Positions 45,401 to 51,731 of a stretch of 64,000 nt of DNA are shown one piece after another. Source of the DNA: Geobacteraceae bacterium (GTDB taxonomy: Bacteria > Desulfobacterota > Desulfuromonadia > Geobacterales > Geobacteraceae). The translations under genes and the position numbers were made by a program. The number at the start of each line of letters is the position of its first letter. Position 1 is the stretch's first letter. The notes under the pieces were generated by a model. It had not been told where the DNA came from and searched no databases. It saw only the letters and a program-made list of their open reading frames with translations. The stretch covers positions 1-64,000 of the forward strand of contig JAMXLF010000015.1 of NCBI GenBank assembly GCA_024281055.1, read 5' to 3'.

Positions 45401-45580
45401 GTCCGATTCCTCTCTTAGTGCCTGTTCCAGAACTTTAGACACGAAAGCGGCATAGCGGGCAGGCTGTTCCTCCGGATCCAATTTACCAAAAACAGTCCTC
45501 AGTTCCGGATGTCGTGACAAGATGTCATGCAGACATTCGTCAATGAGTGCTTCGTATATGCCGGAAGTTATTTGCATCAT
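42461..45580 (-). CDS. PLD nuclease - DEAD/DEAH helicase - DUF3427 protein
   Basis: 1039 residues. Order: helical N-terminus (1-110); PLD-like nuclease domain (about 130-265) with the HKD-type signature HAKAYHFRRQ and GSANMSQ near 212-233; superfamily 2 helicase with Walker A AATGTGKTVVAAF near 333, DEAH box VVDEAHHG near 425 and motif VI QQLGRGLRHAP near 635; then DUF3427 (about 690-1030). Such proteins are common in defence islands and are thought to act on phage DNA. First gene of an operon with HIT and HNH. It is driven by a promoter-leader shared with hicBA. Confidence 0.9.
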   Translation of the reverse strand: MMQITSGIYEALIDECLHDILSRHPELRTVFGKLDPEEQPARYAAFVSKVLEQALREESDPEQRLVLCNRILAQVASDPGRRHLEKHRLVPEKKPLLLEITPPNYGQSGLPRPHTSLAESSLFTGSPQEPQLAHELLEEMRSADGVDILVSFIKWSGLRLLMPAFEDLRDRQVPVRLITTSYMGASDAPAVEWLAKLPNVQVRVSYDTERTRLHAKAYHFRRQSGFTTAYIGSANMSQAAITSGLEWNLKVTAQDMAHVLEKFSVEFETYWNSREFAPFDPEQFRSALARAKNRDASGPPVFFDLTPHPFQERILEALERERSAHDRWRNLVIAATGTGKTVVAAFDFKRFFDQRQRQARLLFLAHRQEILQQALGTFRNILRDQNFGELQVGPFEATRLEHLFCSVGMLASRRLWEQVGRGFYDYIVVDEAHHGTASSYRPIFDHFTPQILLGLTATPERMDGDNVAADFGNRFAAEIRLPEALEEKLLCPFHYFGIADPIAINGDQFWKSGKYDAAALENVYVLDPARARQRVAAIITALHCYEPDVASLKGIGFCVTIRHAEYMAEQFSQHGIPSAAFTSNSDSDQCADLLARLKNGQLTFLFTVDKLSEGVDVPEINTVLFLRPTESLTVFLQQLGRGLRHAPEKDCLTVLDFVGQAHRRYRIDTKLKALLPRHRFSIDKEVEQDFPHLPAGCAIQLDRLSRQYVLENIHENLGRLAVQVPDRLQTFTNETGQELTFGNFIRYHDYEPEVLLAKESWSEWKAKAQLAPIPVDPDLARLKKALLRAAFINGPREAALLRQMLTMLAAGQVAEALELSGLSAMLLYYRIWGDKAVKVGVASLADAFQRLAANPTVCADLDEILAWSLDSTEVAGTSLEFPATVPLELHAQYGNKEIQAAFGRANLESAGQTGVGSFHFADIKAYALLVTFQKTEKEFSPSTMYADYPISRELLHWESQANTAQHHADGRNLIHHQERGYTILVFARGQKKRNNVTVPFTYLGPVDMVSYESERPIKMVWRLRYAMPVEMFEDNRRGG

Positions 45581-45624
45581 CTGAAATTGGAGCTATACAT
45601 TTCAAGTTGAATTGATAAAATGAA

Positions 45625-45778
45625 AAAGCCGCTTCATCAGCTCTTCCACTGACAAAACAGCCTCGTTACCTCTTCCGCTCCCGCGTATGTTCCCCGCGTT
45701 CCCACCACATTAAAGCGCCCCTCATAACATCGCAAAATTACTAGTCTTTAATACGCCGTTTATATCCATTAGTCAAGG
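45625..45778 (-). promoter_or_regulatory. Promoter-leader module of the helicase operon (copy 1 of duplicated ~155 bp)
   Basis: Minus-strand TTGACT (45771-45776), 17 bases, TATTAA (45748-45753), then a leader of roughly 165 bases containing tandem GGAAGAG..TAACGAGGC and GGAAGAGCTGATGAAGC units around GTTTTGTCAGTG. Nearly the same sequence precedes hicB at 46447-46606. Confidence 0.7.
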
Positions 45779-45990
45779 ATGAACCTGTCACGCCGCCTCC
45801 TTCCACTTCTTCTCCCGAAGCTCCAGCAACATCGCCCGCGCTTGAACACCTTCTTCCTGGCCGCTTCATGCCGCTGATAATCCTCGATTCTTAAAGGATG
45901 AAGTATGAATGATGAATTATGAAAAATAAACCTGCGACAGGCCAAAGGAGGAAGGATAAAACTCACCCTTCTATTTCAACACATGAATTG
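45779..45990 (-). pseudogene. Possible gene relic and repeat region
   Basis: The minus strand carries a readable tail ARAMLLELREKKWKEAA with a stop (45787-45845) in one frame and DYQRHEAARKKVFK in another, as if a small helical protein gene had been frameshifted. AAGGATGAAGTATGAATG (45895-45912) is an AAGGATGAAG-type repeat. No intact gene is visible. Confidence 0.35.
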
Positions 45991-46233
45991 CTAAGACTTC
46001 TTTTTCCGTTTCTTATGCTTGAGAAAATCTTCTTTCGTCAGCTCCACGTCCCGCAATATCTTTGAAAATAGGCCGGGACCGATTATCTCGCCTGCATGCA
46101 CTGGGACTACCGTAGCCCGGCCGTCTTCGTGTTTCATAAAAATGTGGCTCCCTCGCTGACGGTCAATGAGAAAGCCGCATCCTTCCAGTATTTCGACAAT
46201 TTCCTTGCCCTCGTATGCCGGAAACCGCGTCAT
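45991..46233 (-). CDS. hicA: HicA-type toxin
   Basis: 80 residues, the dsRBD-like mRNA interferase. GKEIVEILEGCGFLIDRQRGSHIFM (residues 9-33) contains the catalytic His in RGSH; VVPVHAGEIIGPGLFSKIL near 42 is typical. It overlaps hicB by 4 bases; the basic C-terminus ends KHKKRKKKS. Confidence 0.9.
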   Translation of the reverse strand: MTRFPAYEGKEIVEILEGCGFLIDRQRGSHIFMKHEDGRATVVPVHAGEIIGPGLFSKILRDVELTKEDFLKHKKRKKKS

Positions 46234-46439
46234 ACGGCGATCCTTTGCACTCCCACCAGGTGCTTGCGCGGCCGCTTCGTTTTGTCGGCCTCACGGCAAA
46301 GCTCGATTGCCTCTCGCACCCGTTCCATTAGCTCATCAAGAGATTTCGCCTGTGTGTGGCAACCATAAAGCTCCGGCACCTCGGCCACGTAATAACCGGC
46401 CTCATCCTGCTCGATAATGACGGTGTATTCCCTTTTCAT
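46230..46439 (-). CDS. hicB: HicB-type antitoxin
   Basis: 69 residues. The partial RNase H-like HicB fold is visible as YTVIIEQDEAGYYVAEVPEL (residues 5-24), then GCHTQAKSLDELMERVREAIELC near 26. There is no separate DNA-binding tail. First gene of the hicBA pair. Confidence 0.9.
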   Translation of the reverse strand: MKREYTVIIEQDEAGYYVAEVPELYGCHTQAKSLDELMERVREAIELCREADKTKRPRKHLVGVQRIAV

Positions 46440-46446
46440 GCTGAAC

Positions 46447-46606
46447 CCCTATATACCGCCCCATCAGCTCTCCCACTGACAAAACGGCTCCGTTAGCTCT
46501 TCCGCTTATGCGTATGACACCCGCGCTCCCACTCCATAACCACACCCCACATAACATCGCAAAATTATCTGATTTTAATATATGATTTATTCTTGATAGT
46601 CAAGGA
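46447..46606 (-). promoter_or_regulatory. Promoter-leader module of hicBA (copy 2 of duplicated ~155 bp)
   Basis: Minus-strand TTGACT (46598-46603), 17 bases, TATTAA (46575-46580), then a leader matching 45625-45778 (shared AACATCGCAAAATTA, CACTGACAAAAC and ATCAGCTCT blocks on the plus strand). Confidence 0.72.
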
Positions 46607-46612
46607 CCGATT

Positions 46613-47075
46613 GATCACGCGACGCCGCAACGACGCGACGAGAAACTTTTAAGTTCCCAATCCGTTGACCACCCGCTTGAAACCGTCCTTCAGCAGGTTT
46701 TCGCCGAAATTTATCAACAAACCGAGGCGACATCCGGTTAACCGCAGATATGTGAGGAGTTGCTTCGAATGAACCGGTTGCAGACGCTCAACGGATTTCA
46801 ATTCTATGATGACTTTCTGCTCGACAAAAAGATCGGCCCTGAACCCTTCATCGAAGGCAATCCCCTGAAAACTGATCGGAATGGGAAACTGGCGCTCGAC
46901 AGCCAGGCCCATATCGGCCAGCTGCTTCGCCAGTATAATTTCATAGACACTTTCCAACAGCCCCGGACCAAGTTCCCGATGGATCAAAAATGCCGCATCC
47001 ATGACTCTGTCAGCTATAGCATTTTCATTCATCAGGTTAAGCCTTTCGTTGCGTCGTCGCGGCGTCGCGTGAAGA
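46613..47075. mobile_element. GxxExxY element with ~30-bp terminal inverted repeats (full copy)
   Basis: The left end GATCACGCGACGCCGCAACG (46613 on) and the right end complement TTCACGCGACGCCGCGACG (47046-47075) form inverted repeats of about 30 bases that bracket the GxxExxY gene with little spare sequence. A deletion derivative with the same ends lies at 47924-48108. No transposase is inside. Confidence 0.7.
46649..47032 (-). CDS. GxxExxY protein
   Basis: 127 residues. The name-giving motif is GPGLLESVYEIIL (residues 22-34). FRADLFVEQKVIIELKSVERL (64-84) resembles a PD-(D/E)xK nuclease core with Asp and ExK. The protein function is not established. It sits inside the inverted-repeat element and shows no operon partner. 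Confidence 0.82.
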   Translation of the reverse strand: MNENAIADRVMDAAFLIHRELGPGLLESVYEIILAKQLADMGLAVERQFPIPISFQGIAFDEGFRADLFVEQKVIIELKSVERLQPVHSKQLLTYLRLTGCRLGLLINFGENLLKDGFKRVVNGLGT

Positions 47076-47206
47076 TTTTATCGGTTTCCAGCGCCTTCGG
47101 CAGAGCCAAACACATCCGAACCACTCAATCGCCATTCCTTCGTCCGTTCTATTAGGCCATTACTTCATCCTTCATAATTCATCCTTGCCTCTTTCATCCT
47201 TGTCCC

Positions 47207-47548
47207 TCAAGCCGCGTCCCGCACATAACGTTCGAGGATGTCGGCAATATATTTGTTGATAGTGAGCCCCTTGCTGGCGGCGCTTGCCGCGATCCGCTGA
47301 TGCAGTTGCGGGCTGATCCGGACATTGAAACTCCCCTTGAACGGCTTCTCGGGCTGCTTTCCCTGCTCCGCACAGGTCTGCAGGTAATCGTCGACCGCTT
47401 CCTGGAATGCCTGCCGCAACGTGGCCACGTCAGTCCCTTCATAACTGACCAGGGCCCGGATGAACTCGACCCTGCCGTAGAATACGTTGTCTTCGTCGCT
47501 GAAATGAACCGACCCGAAATAATCCTTGTAGCGCATCATGTCTTTCAT
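47207..47548 (-). CDS. hicB: HicB-family antitoxin with RHH domain
   Basis: 113 residues. The N-terminal HicB fold has DYFGSVHFSDEDNVFYGRVEFI (residues 9-30) and LRQAFQEAVDDYLQTC near 43. The C-terminal ribbon-helix-helix segment is FNVRISPQLHQRIAASAASKGLTINKYI near 73, split here by variable residues. It overlaps the upstream HicA gene by 4 bases. Confidence 0.87.
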   Translation of the reverse strand: MKDMMRYKDYFGSVHFSDEDNVFYGRVEFIRALVSYEGTDVATLRQAFQEAVDDYLQTCAEQGKQPEKPFKGSFNVRISPQLHQRIAASAASKGLTINKYIADILERYVRDAA

Positions 47549-47799
47549 AGCAGTCCCTCATTTCTCAAAATCTCGGCAATCTGCTCCATCTGGTAACGCT
47601 TGAGCACCGGCGTCGGATGAGGTTTGTGCAGGATGATGGGCGGCAACGTTTCGTGCAGGAATTTGACCCTGCTGCCGGAGGTCGCTCCCGAAGAGGAAAG
47701 CTCGTAGCCGAAACCGGCAAGCATTACCACCAGTTCCTGCCAGGCAAAGTCCCGTGGCATGGCGAGGAAGCGTTGCACCAGCTTTTCCCGTTTGCTCAT
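47545..47799 (-). CDS. hicA: HicA-type toxin (second pair)
   Basis: 84 residues. WQELVVMLAGFGYELSSSGA near 20 and GSRVKFLHETLPPIILHKPH near 42 are characteristic of the longer HicA group; the usual catalytic His position is replaced by the SGSRVKF context. It precedes its antitoxin, the reverse of the gene order in the first pair. Confidence 0.85.
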   Translation of the reverse strand: MSKREKLVQRFLAMPRDFAWQELVVMLAGFGYELSSSGATSGSRVKFLHETLPPIILHKPHPTPVLKRYQMEQIAEILRNEGLL

Positions 47800-47837
47800 T
47801 CGTCCTCCAGGTAATTATAAAGGGTGTACCTAAACTA

Positions 47838-47888
47838 TGCAACTAATTTTAGTTGCAAACAAATACAGCATATCGGTGGGAAAGTCAA
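47838..47888 (-). promoter_or_regulatory. Promoter and operator of the second hicAB pair
   Basis: Minus-strand TTGACT (47883-47888), 17 bases, TATTTG (47860-47865). A perfect 20-base palindrome TGCAACTAATTTTAGTTGCA (47838-47857) directly follows the -10. Confidence 0.75.
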
Positions 47889-47923
47889 CACTTACAAAGG
47901 ATGAAGTATGAAGGATGAATTAT

Positions 47924-48108
47924 GATCACGCGACGACGCAACGACGCGACGGGAACCTTTTTAGAATCCAGCCCGTTAACTACCCCTTGAAACCATCTTG
48001 CGGCAGTTTGCGGTGAATAAAAAAGGCCGCATCCATGACCCTGTCAGCAATGGCATTCTCATTTATCAGGGCAAGGCCTTTCGTTGCGTCGTCGCGGCGT
48101 CGCGTGAG
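47924..48108. mobile_element. Deletion derivative of the GxxExxY element (MITE-like)
   Basis: Ends GATCACGCGACGACGCAACG (47924 on) and CGTTGCGTCGTCGCGGCGTC (48082 on) match the full element. Inside, the minus strand still encodes the first ~20 residues (ENAIADRVMDAAFLIHR) fused to the last ~12 (DGF-K...LTG); the middle ~280 bases are deleted. Confidence 0.75.
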
Positions 48109-48119
48109 AATGGTTCTGC

Positions 48120-48148
48120 TTGACTGTAGTGCCCATATATGCAATACA
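48120..48148 (+). promoter_or_regulatory. Possible promoter of the PDZ lipoprotein gene
   Basis: TTGACT (48120-48125), 17 bases, AATACA (48143-48148). It lies a few bases outside the right end of the GxxExxY-derived element, so the insertion may have affected it. Confidence 0.4.
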
Positions 48149-48177
48149 TTAGCCCATCCTTACAGAGGTAAACAAAA

Positions 48178-49035
48178 GTGAACTATGCCACGTGTGTGAC
48201 CTCAGCCGCATTGTTTTCCCTTTCATTCGGCTGCAGCACTGTTTCCGATCAACAGAAACTGCGCTGGATGGAAACGACACCCGTCTGCTTTTCCAAGCCC
48301 GATTGCGACATGAAGTGGGAGGCCAGCAGAAAGTGGATACGGAATAATTCGTTTTACGAGATTCAGATAGACTCCGTTGACTCGCTACAGACCTCCGACC
48401 CCCAGCCCTACGATACCCACCTGGCGGCAAGCGTAACCCGGATCGCAGTACCTATCGCCAAAGGCGAGCAGCCATACGCCATCAAGATCAGACCGCGATG
48501 CGCCAGCAAGTTCGGGTGCGTGCCTCCCGTCGACGAATTCATCCTCAGCTTCAATGAGTATGTCAGCAATGCCACAAGCAACGATATCGCCTGTTACCTG
48601 GATATGCTGGAAAACGACAAACCACAGCTGGGATTCAACCCCGTCTGGTCGAAGGAGACCGGCCGGTATATCGTCAAGCGGGTATGCAGCGGTTCACCGG
48701 CGGAAAAAGCCGGCCTGAAGCCCAACGACGTTCTGCTGAAGATCGACAATACCGACCTTGGCGCAGAGGGAACCCTCGCCAATGACTTCAGGTCCGGCGA
48801 AGCGGTAATCCTCGAAGTTCTCAGGGGCGATGCCAGGCATGTTTTGAAAGCAACGTGTGCAACCCATGAAGAAATCCTGGCGCTGAAGCCGGAATTGGTA
48901 AAAGAAAAGATACGGCAGGAACACAGGCTGATGGCCGAGGAAAGGCTCGAAGCCCTGTCGCGCAAGCTGCAGAAGGGCTTGATCACGCAACAGGAATACG
49001 ACGCCATCAAAAAAGATCTGCTGGAAGAAAAGTAA
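48178..49035 (+). CDS. PDZ-domain lipoprotein with SHOCT-like C-terminus
   Basis: 285 residues from a GTG start at 48178 with AGAGG upstream. Signal peptide with lipobox SLSFGC (lipidated Cys near residue 19). A PDZ core near 150-225 is seen in QLGFNPVWSKETGRYIVKRV, SPAEKAGLKPNDVLLKID and GEAVILEVLRG. The last ~35 residues (LSRKLQKGLITQQEYDAIKK) match the short SHOCT oligomerisation motif. Probably an envelope protein that binds protein termini; no partner is apparent. Confidence 0.82.
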   Translation: MNYATCVTSAALFSLSFGCSTVSDQQKLRWMETTPVCFSKPDCDMKWEASRKWIRNNSFYEIQIDSVDSLQTSDPQPYDTHLAASVTRIAVPIAKGEQPYAIKIRPRCASKFGCVPPVDEFILSFNEYVSNATSNDIACYLDMLENDKPQLGFNPVWSKETGRYIVKRVCSGSPAEKAGLKPNDVLLKIDNTDLGAEGTLANDFRSGEAVILEVLRGDARHVLKATCATHEEILALKPELVKEKIRQEHRLMAEERLEALSRKLQKGLITQQEYDAIKKDLLEEK

Positions 49036-49099
49036 CGTCACACAAGCCAAGCGAATTGTAACATTCTGATCACGCCCCCCACGCAACATCCTTGATTCT

Positions 49100-49118
49100 T
49101 CCTCATTTTCTCCTCATT
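49100..49118 (+). promoter_or_regulatory. Direct repeat TCCTCATT with 11-base period
   Basis: Two TCCTCATT copies (49100-49107 and 49111-49118), one helical turn apart, lie about 65 bases before the Spy-like gene. This spacing is typical of OmpR-type response-regulator sites. Confidence 0.45.
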
Positions 49119-49180
49119 CGGCTGGTAGAGTTTTCATCATCGGGAACCACACATATCAAAAAGCAGAAAAGGAGAACAAA

Positions 49181-49696
49181 ATGCGAAGAATCGTGAGATC
49201 GTCCCTGTTGATCGCCTGTCTCTTCTCGACCATGGCTCTGGGCAGCCAACTCGCCCTTGCCGACGACGCAGCTCCCGCTCCCGGACCAGAACAGTTCCAG
49301 GGGGGACATGGCGGGCACCACCGCCGGGGGCACTTTTTCAAGAGGATGATAAAAGAGCTCGGACTTTCCGACCAGCAGAAAACCCAGGCAAAGGCCCTGT
49401 TCAAGAGCAGCCGGGAGGCGAACAAACCGCTCTTCGTGAACCTGATCACCGCGAAACACAAGCTCGAAACGCTCGTCGCTTCGGGAACCGCCGACCCGGC
49501 GGCGGTCCAGACCCAGGCTGCCGCAGTCGTCACCGCCGAAACGAGCCTGGCGGTACAGAGGGCGCAGAATACCAAGCAATTCCTCGCCCTGCTGACCCCG
49601 GATCAGGTGACAAAATACAATGCCATCCAGGCGAAGCGCGAAGCCAGATTCCAGGCGTTTGTCTCCCGCATGTCGGCTCCCCCGCAGGGCGAGTAG
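49181..49696 (+). CDS. Spy/CpxP-like periplasmic protein
   Basis: 171 residues, signal peptide ending GSQLALADD (about 28 residues), then a His/Gly-rich stretch GGHGGHHRRGHFF near 41 and a helical body with KELGLSDQQKTQAKALF near 57 and LLTPDQVTKYNAIQAKR near 137 (the LTxxQ repeats of the Spy/CpxP fold). Envelope chaperone or metal-stress protein. AAAGGAG lies upstream of the ATG. Confidence 0.86.
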   Translation: MRRIVRSSLLIACLFSTMALGSQLALADDAAPAPGPEQFQGGHGGHHRRGHFFKRMIKELGLSDQQKTQAKALFKSSREANKPLFVNLITAKHKLETLVASGTADPAAVQTQAAAVVTAETSLAVQRAQNTKQFLALLTPDQVTKYNAIQAKREARFQAFVSRMSAPPQGE

Positions 49697-49742
49697 TTTA
49701 ACCGGCAGGCCTCGCGATTCCGGGTATGACGCCCACATGAAA

Positions 49743-49787
49743 AAGAACGCAGCGGATCCCTGCGCATCGGGGTCCACTGCGTTCTTC
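49743..49787 (+). terminator. Hairpin after the Spy-like gene
   Basis: AGAACGCAG and CTGCGTTCT form a 9-bp stem extended by GGATCCC and GGGGTCC. The T tract is weak (TTCTTCT), so termination strength is uncertain. Confidence 0.5.
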
Positions 49788-50240
49788 TGGTCACGATCGC
49801 TTCATCACGCTCCTTGTCTCCCTCATCCTTTTCCTTACCGCGTATCACCTGACATCCGGCACGAAAGCCGGCTAACCGGCCGGGAAAATTCCCGGCTGAA
49901 CCCGTCAAATAATTATCATGCAGCTAAAAACCCAAGGAAAATCTTCAGATAGCTCGAAGTGGACCGTCAACGGATTGTCGCATTTCGAAACGATTACAAG
50001 AAAGTGGATAAATTTTTTCTAGTCGGAGGTAGATGCTTTATTTGCAGGGCTGCATATCAACAAAAACTGTGGATACTTCTGTGGATAACATCTTTTCTAC
50101 CGGGGCACCAGATGAGATTTTCGCGATTTTTAACTATCTGCACAAAATAGCGGCACACCATGCCGGCAACAAAAGGCATGGCGGGCCGCCTGAAAACGGC
50201 TTGGGAGAGTTCGCGGTGAGGCAGGGAGGATATCCGAGCC
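49788..50240. other. Intergenic region with DnaA-box-like sequences
   Basis: I see no convincing gene. It contains CCGGCCGGGAAAATTCCCGG near 49877 and three DnaA-box-like nonamers: AGTGGATAA (50003), TGTGGATAC (50069) and a perfect TGTGGATAA (50080). Small open frames here lack ribosome sites. Confidence 0.5.
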
Positions 50241-50441
50241 TTACAGGGTGTGCTGAACCACGGTCCTTCTCTCAGCTTCGACCGGCCTGGCGTCCTTTTG
50301 CCGAATCGGGTCGCTGCCGATGGTGGCCCACCCGGTCGAGCGCTCGAAGGCGAGAATCTTGCGGGTCTTTATCAGGTGCTCCAGGTCACATGCATTCACC
50401 AAACCCTGCCCGTCGTCGGCATAGATCACCTTGATTATCAT
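50241..50441 (-). CDS. Small conserved-type protein of unknown function
   Basis: 66 residues. The pattern IKVIYADDGQGLVNACDLEH then IKTRKILAFERSTGWATIGSDPIR looks like a compact beta-rich domain that I recall as recurring in Geobacter genomes, but I cannot name it. AAGGGG lies eight bases before the ATG at 50439-50441. Monocistronic between the DnaA-box region and the HD-GYP gene. Confidence 0.65.
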   Translation of the reverse strand: MIIKVIYADDGQGLVNACDLEHLIKTRKILAFERSTGWATIGSDPIRQKDARPVEAERRTVVQHTL

Positions 50442-50529
50442 GGCTGATCCCCTTCAGGTGGAATATTAGAATGCACTTAGCATTGTAGCAACAAAACCGT
50501 GGCATGCAAGCGCCAAAAAAATCGGGCGA

Positions 50530-51708
50530 TCATCCTGATTCACCCGCCAGGCTCTCGTAAATTTTTTCGAACATCCGCTCCGTCCGGAAAAAGGTTTCCA
50601 GGAGACGCGAATCGAAGTGCGCCCGGGGGTTGACCCGCTCATCCCCTTCCCTGAAGACCCGCAGCACCTCGGAGTGGCTCATGGGGGGTTTGTAGCTTCG
50701 TCTGGAGCGCAGGGCGTCGTACACGTCGGCCACCTTGACGATCCGTCCCGCCAGGGGAATGCCCTCCCCTTTCAGGCCGTAGGGATAGCCGCTGCCGTCC
50801 CAGTTCTCGTGATGGGCGATGGCCACCTCCCGGGCCACTTGCAGGCGCGGCGAATCGCCGAGGATCTGTTCCCCGTAGACAGGGTGCATCCTGATGGCTG
50901 CCTCCTCCTGCGGAGTCAGCGCACCCTCCTTCAGGAGGATGGCGGCCGGTATCTTGATCTTTCCCACATCGTGCATCTGGGCAGAGTAGGCAATGGTGGC
51001 CACGAACTCGTCGCCGAGCCCCATGTTGGCGGCAAGGGCGCCCGCGTACCGGTTGACCCGGAGGATATGGTGCCCCGTCTCCTCTTCGGCAGCCTCACAG
51101 GCCCTTGCCAGCGCCTCGATGGTGTAGATGAAGGCCTTCTCTGTCTCCCGGACTTCGTTGGAAAGGGTCACCAGCGACCCGATGACCACCGCCAGACTGC
51201 GCAACACCTCCGCGTCGTAGTCCGTCGCCTCGCCGGGGTAGTTGATGGCGATCATGGCGCCCGGCCGCTCGCCCCCGATGCGGGTGCAGACAAAGTTCTT
51301 GATGGGAACCTGCACGAAGTCCTTGACCCGGGGGTCGAAATTCCCCTGGTACGCCTCGACGGTCTCGCAGGTATCGCCCCAGTTGGAGAGTACCAACTCG
51401 GCCTCGGGGATGTGAATGGCGTAGATGGACGCGTAGTCGATGGCGATCTCGTCGGACATCTCCACCATCTCACCTTCCCGGAGCTGGTAGACCCGGCCGG
51501 TGTAGACACGGCGCTCGCTGTCCTCGAAGATGACGAAGATGTTGCGGGGGCCCCGCCGCCCCTTGCCCCCCAGAACCTTCCCCAAGGCCTCTGAATAAAG
51601 CTCTTCACTCGTGAAACGCCTGCAGCAGATCTCCCTGAGGGTGGCATCGGTGAGACGGAGGAGTTCCCGGGTCTGCCGGAGGGACATTTCGCACTGTTCC
51701 TGGCTCAT
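50530..51708 (-). CDS. HD-GYP domain protein (probable cyclic-di-GMP phosphodiesterase)
   Basis: 392 residues. N-terminal ~190 residues are a sensor region, GAF-like with APGAMIAINYPGE-type strands near 150. The C-terminal HD-GYP domain has HHILRVNRYAGALA near 213, the HD in MHDVGKIKIPAAIL near 244, and HHENWDGSGYPYGLKGEGIP near 298 with the GYP triplet intact. A predicted metal-dependent c-di-GMP hydrolase. No other signalling gene is adjacent. Confidence 0.9.
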   Translation of the reverse strand: MSQEQCEMSLRQTRELLRLTDATLREICCRRFTSEELYSEALGKVLGGKGRRGPRNIFVIFEDSERRVYTGRVYQLREGEMVEMSDEIAIDYASIYAIHIPEAELVLSNWGDTCETVEAYQGNFDPRVKDFVQVPIKNFVCTRIGGERPGAMIAINYPGEATDYDAEVLRSLAVVIGSLVTLSNEVRETEKAFIYTIEALARACEAAEEETGHHILRVNRYAGALAANMGLGDEFVATIAYSAQMHDVGKIKIPAAILLKEGALTPQEEAAIRMHPVYGEQILGDSPRLQVAREVAIAHHENWDGSGYPYGLKGEGIPLAGRIVKVADVYDALRSRRSYKPPMSHSEVLRVFREGDERVNPRAHFDSRLLETFFRTERMFEKIYESLAGESG

Positions 51709-51731
51709 GGTCTCTCGATTCCCCGGTCTTT

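Noticed and set aside
45769-45966. 65-codon minus-strand open frame as a gene
   Set aside because: It begins in an AAGGATGAAG-type repeat and is arginine-rich. Parts in another frame look more protein-like, so it is listed only as a possible relic.
50033-50434. Plus-strand open frame of 133 codons
   Set aside because: Lacks a ribosome site, has no recognisable pattern and overlaps the better-supported minus-strand gene at 50241-50441.
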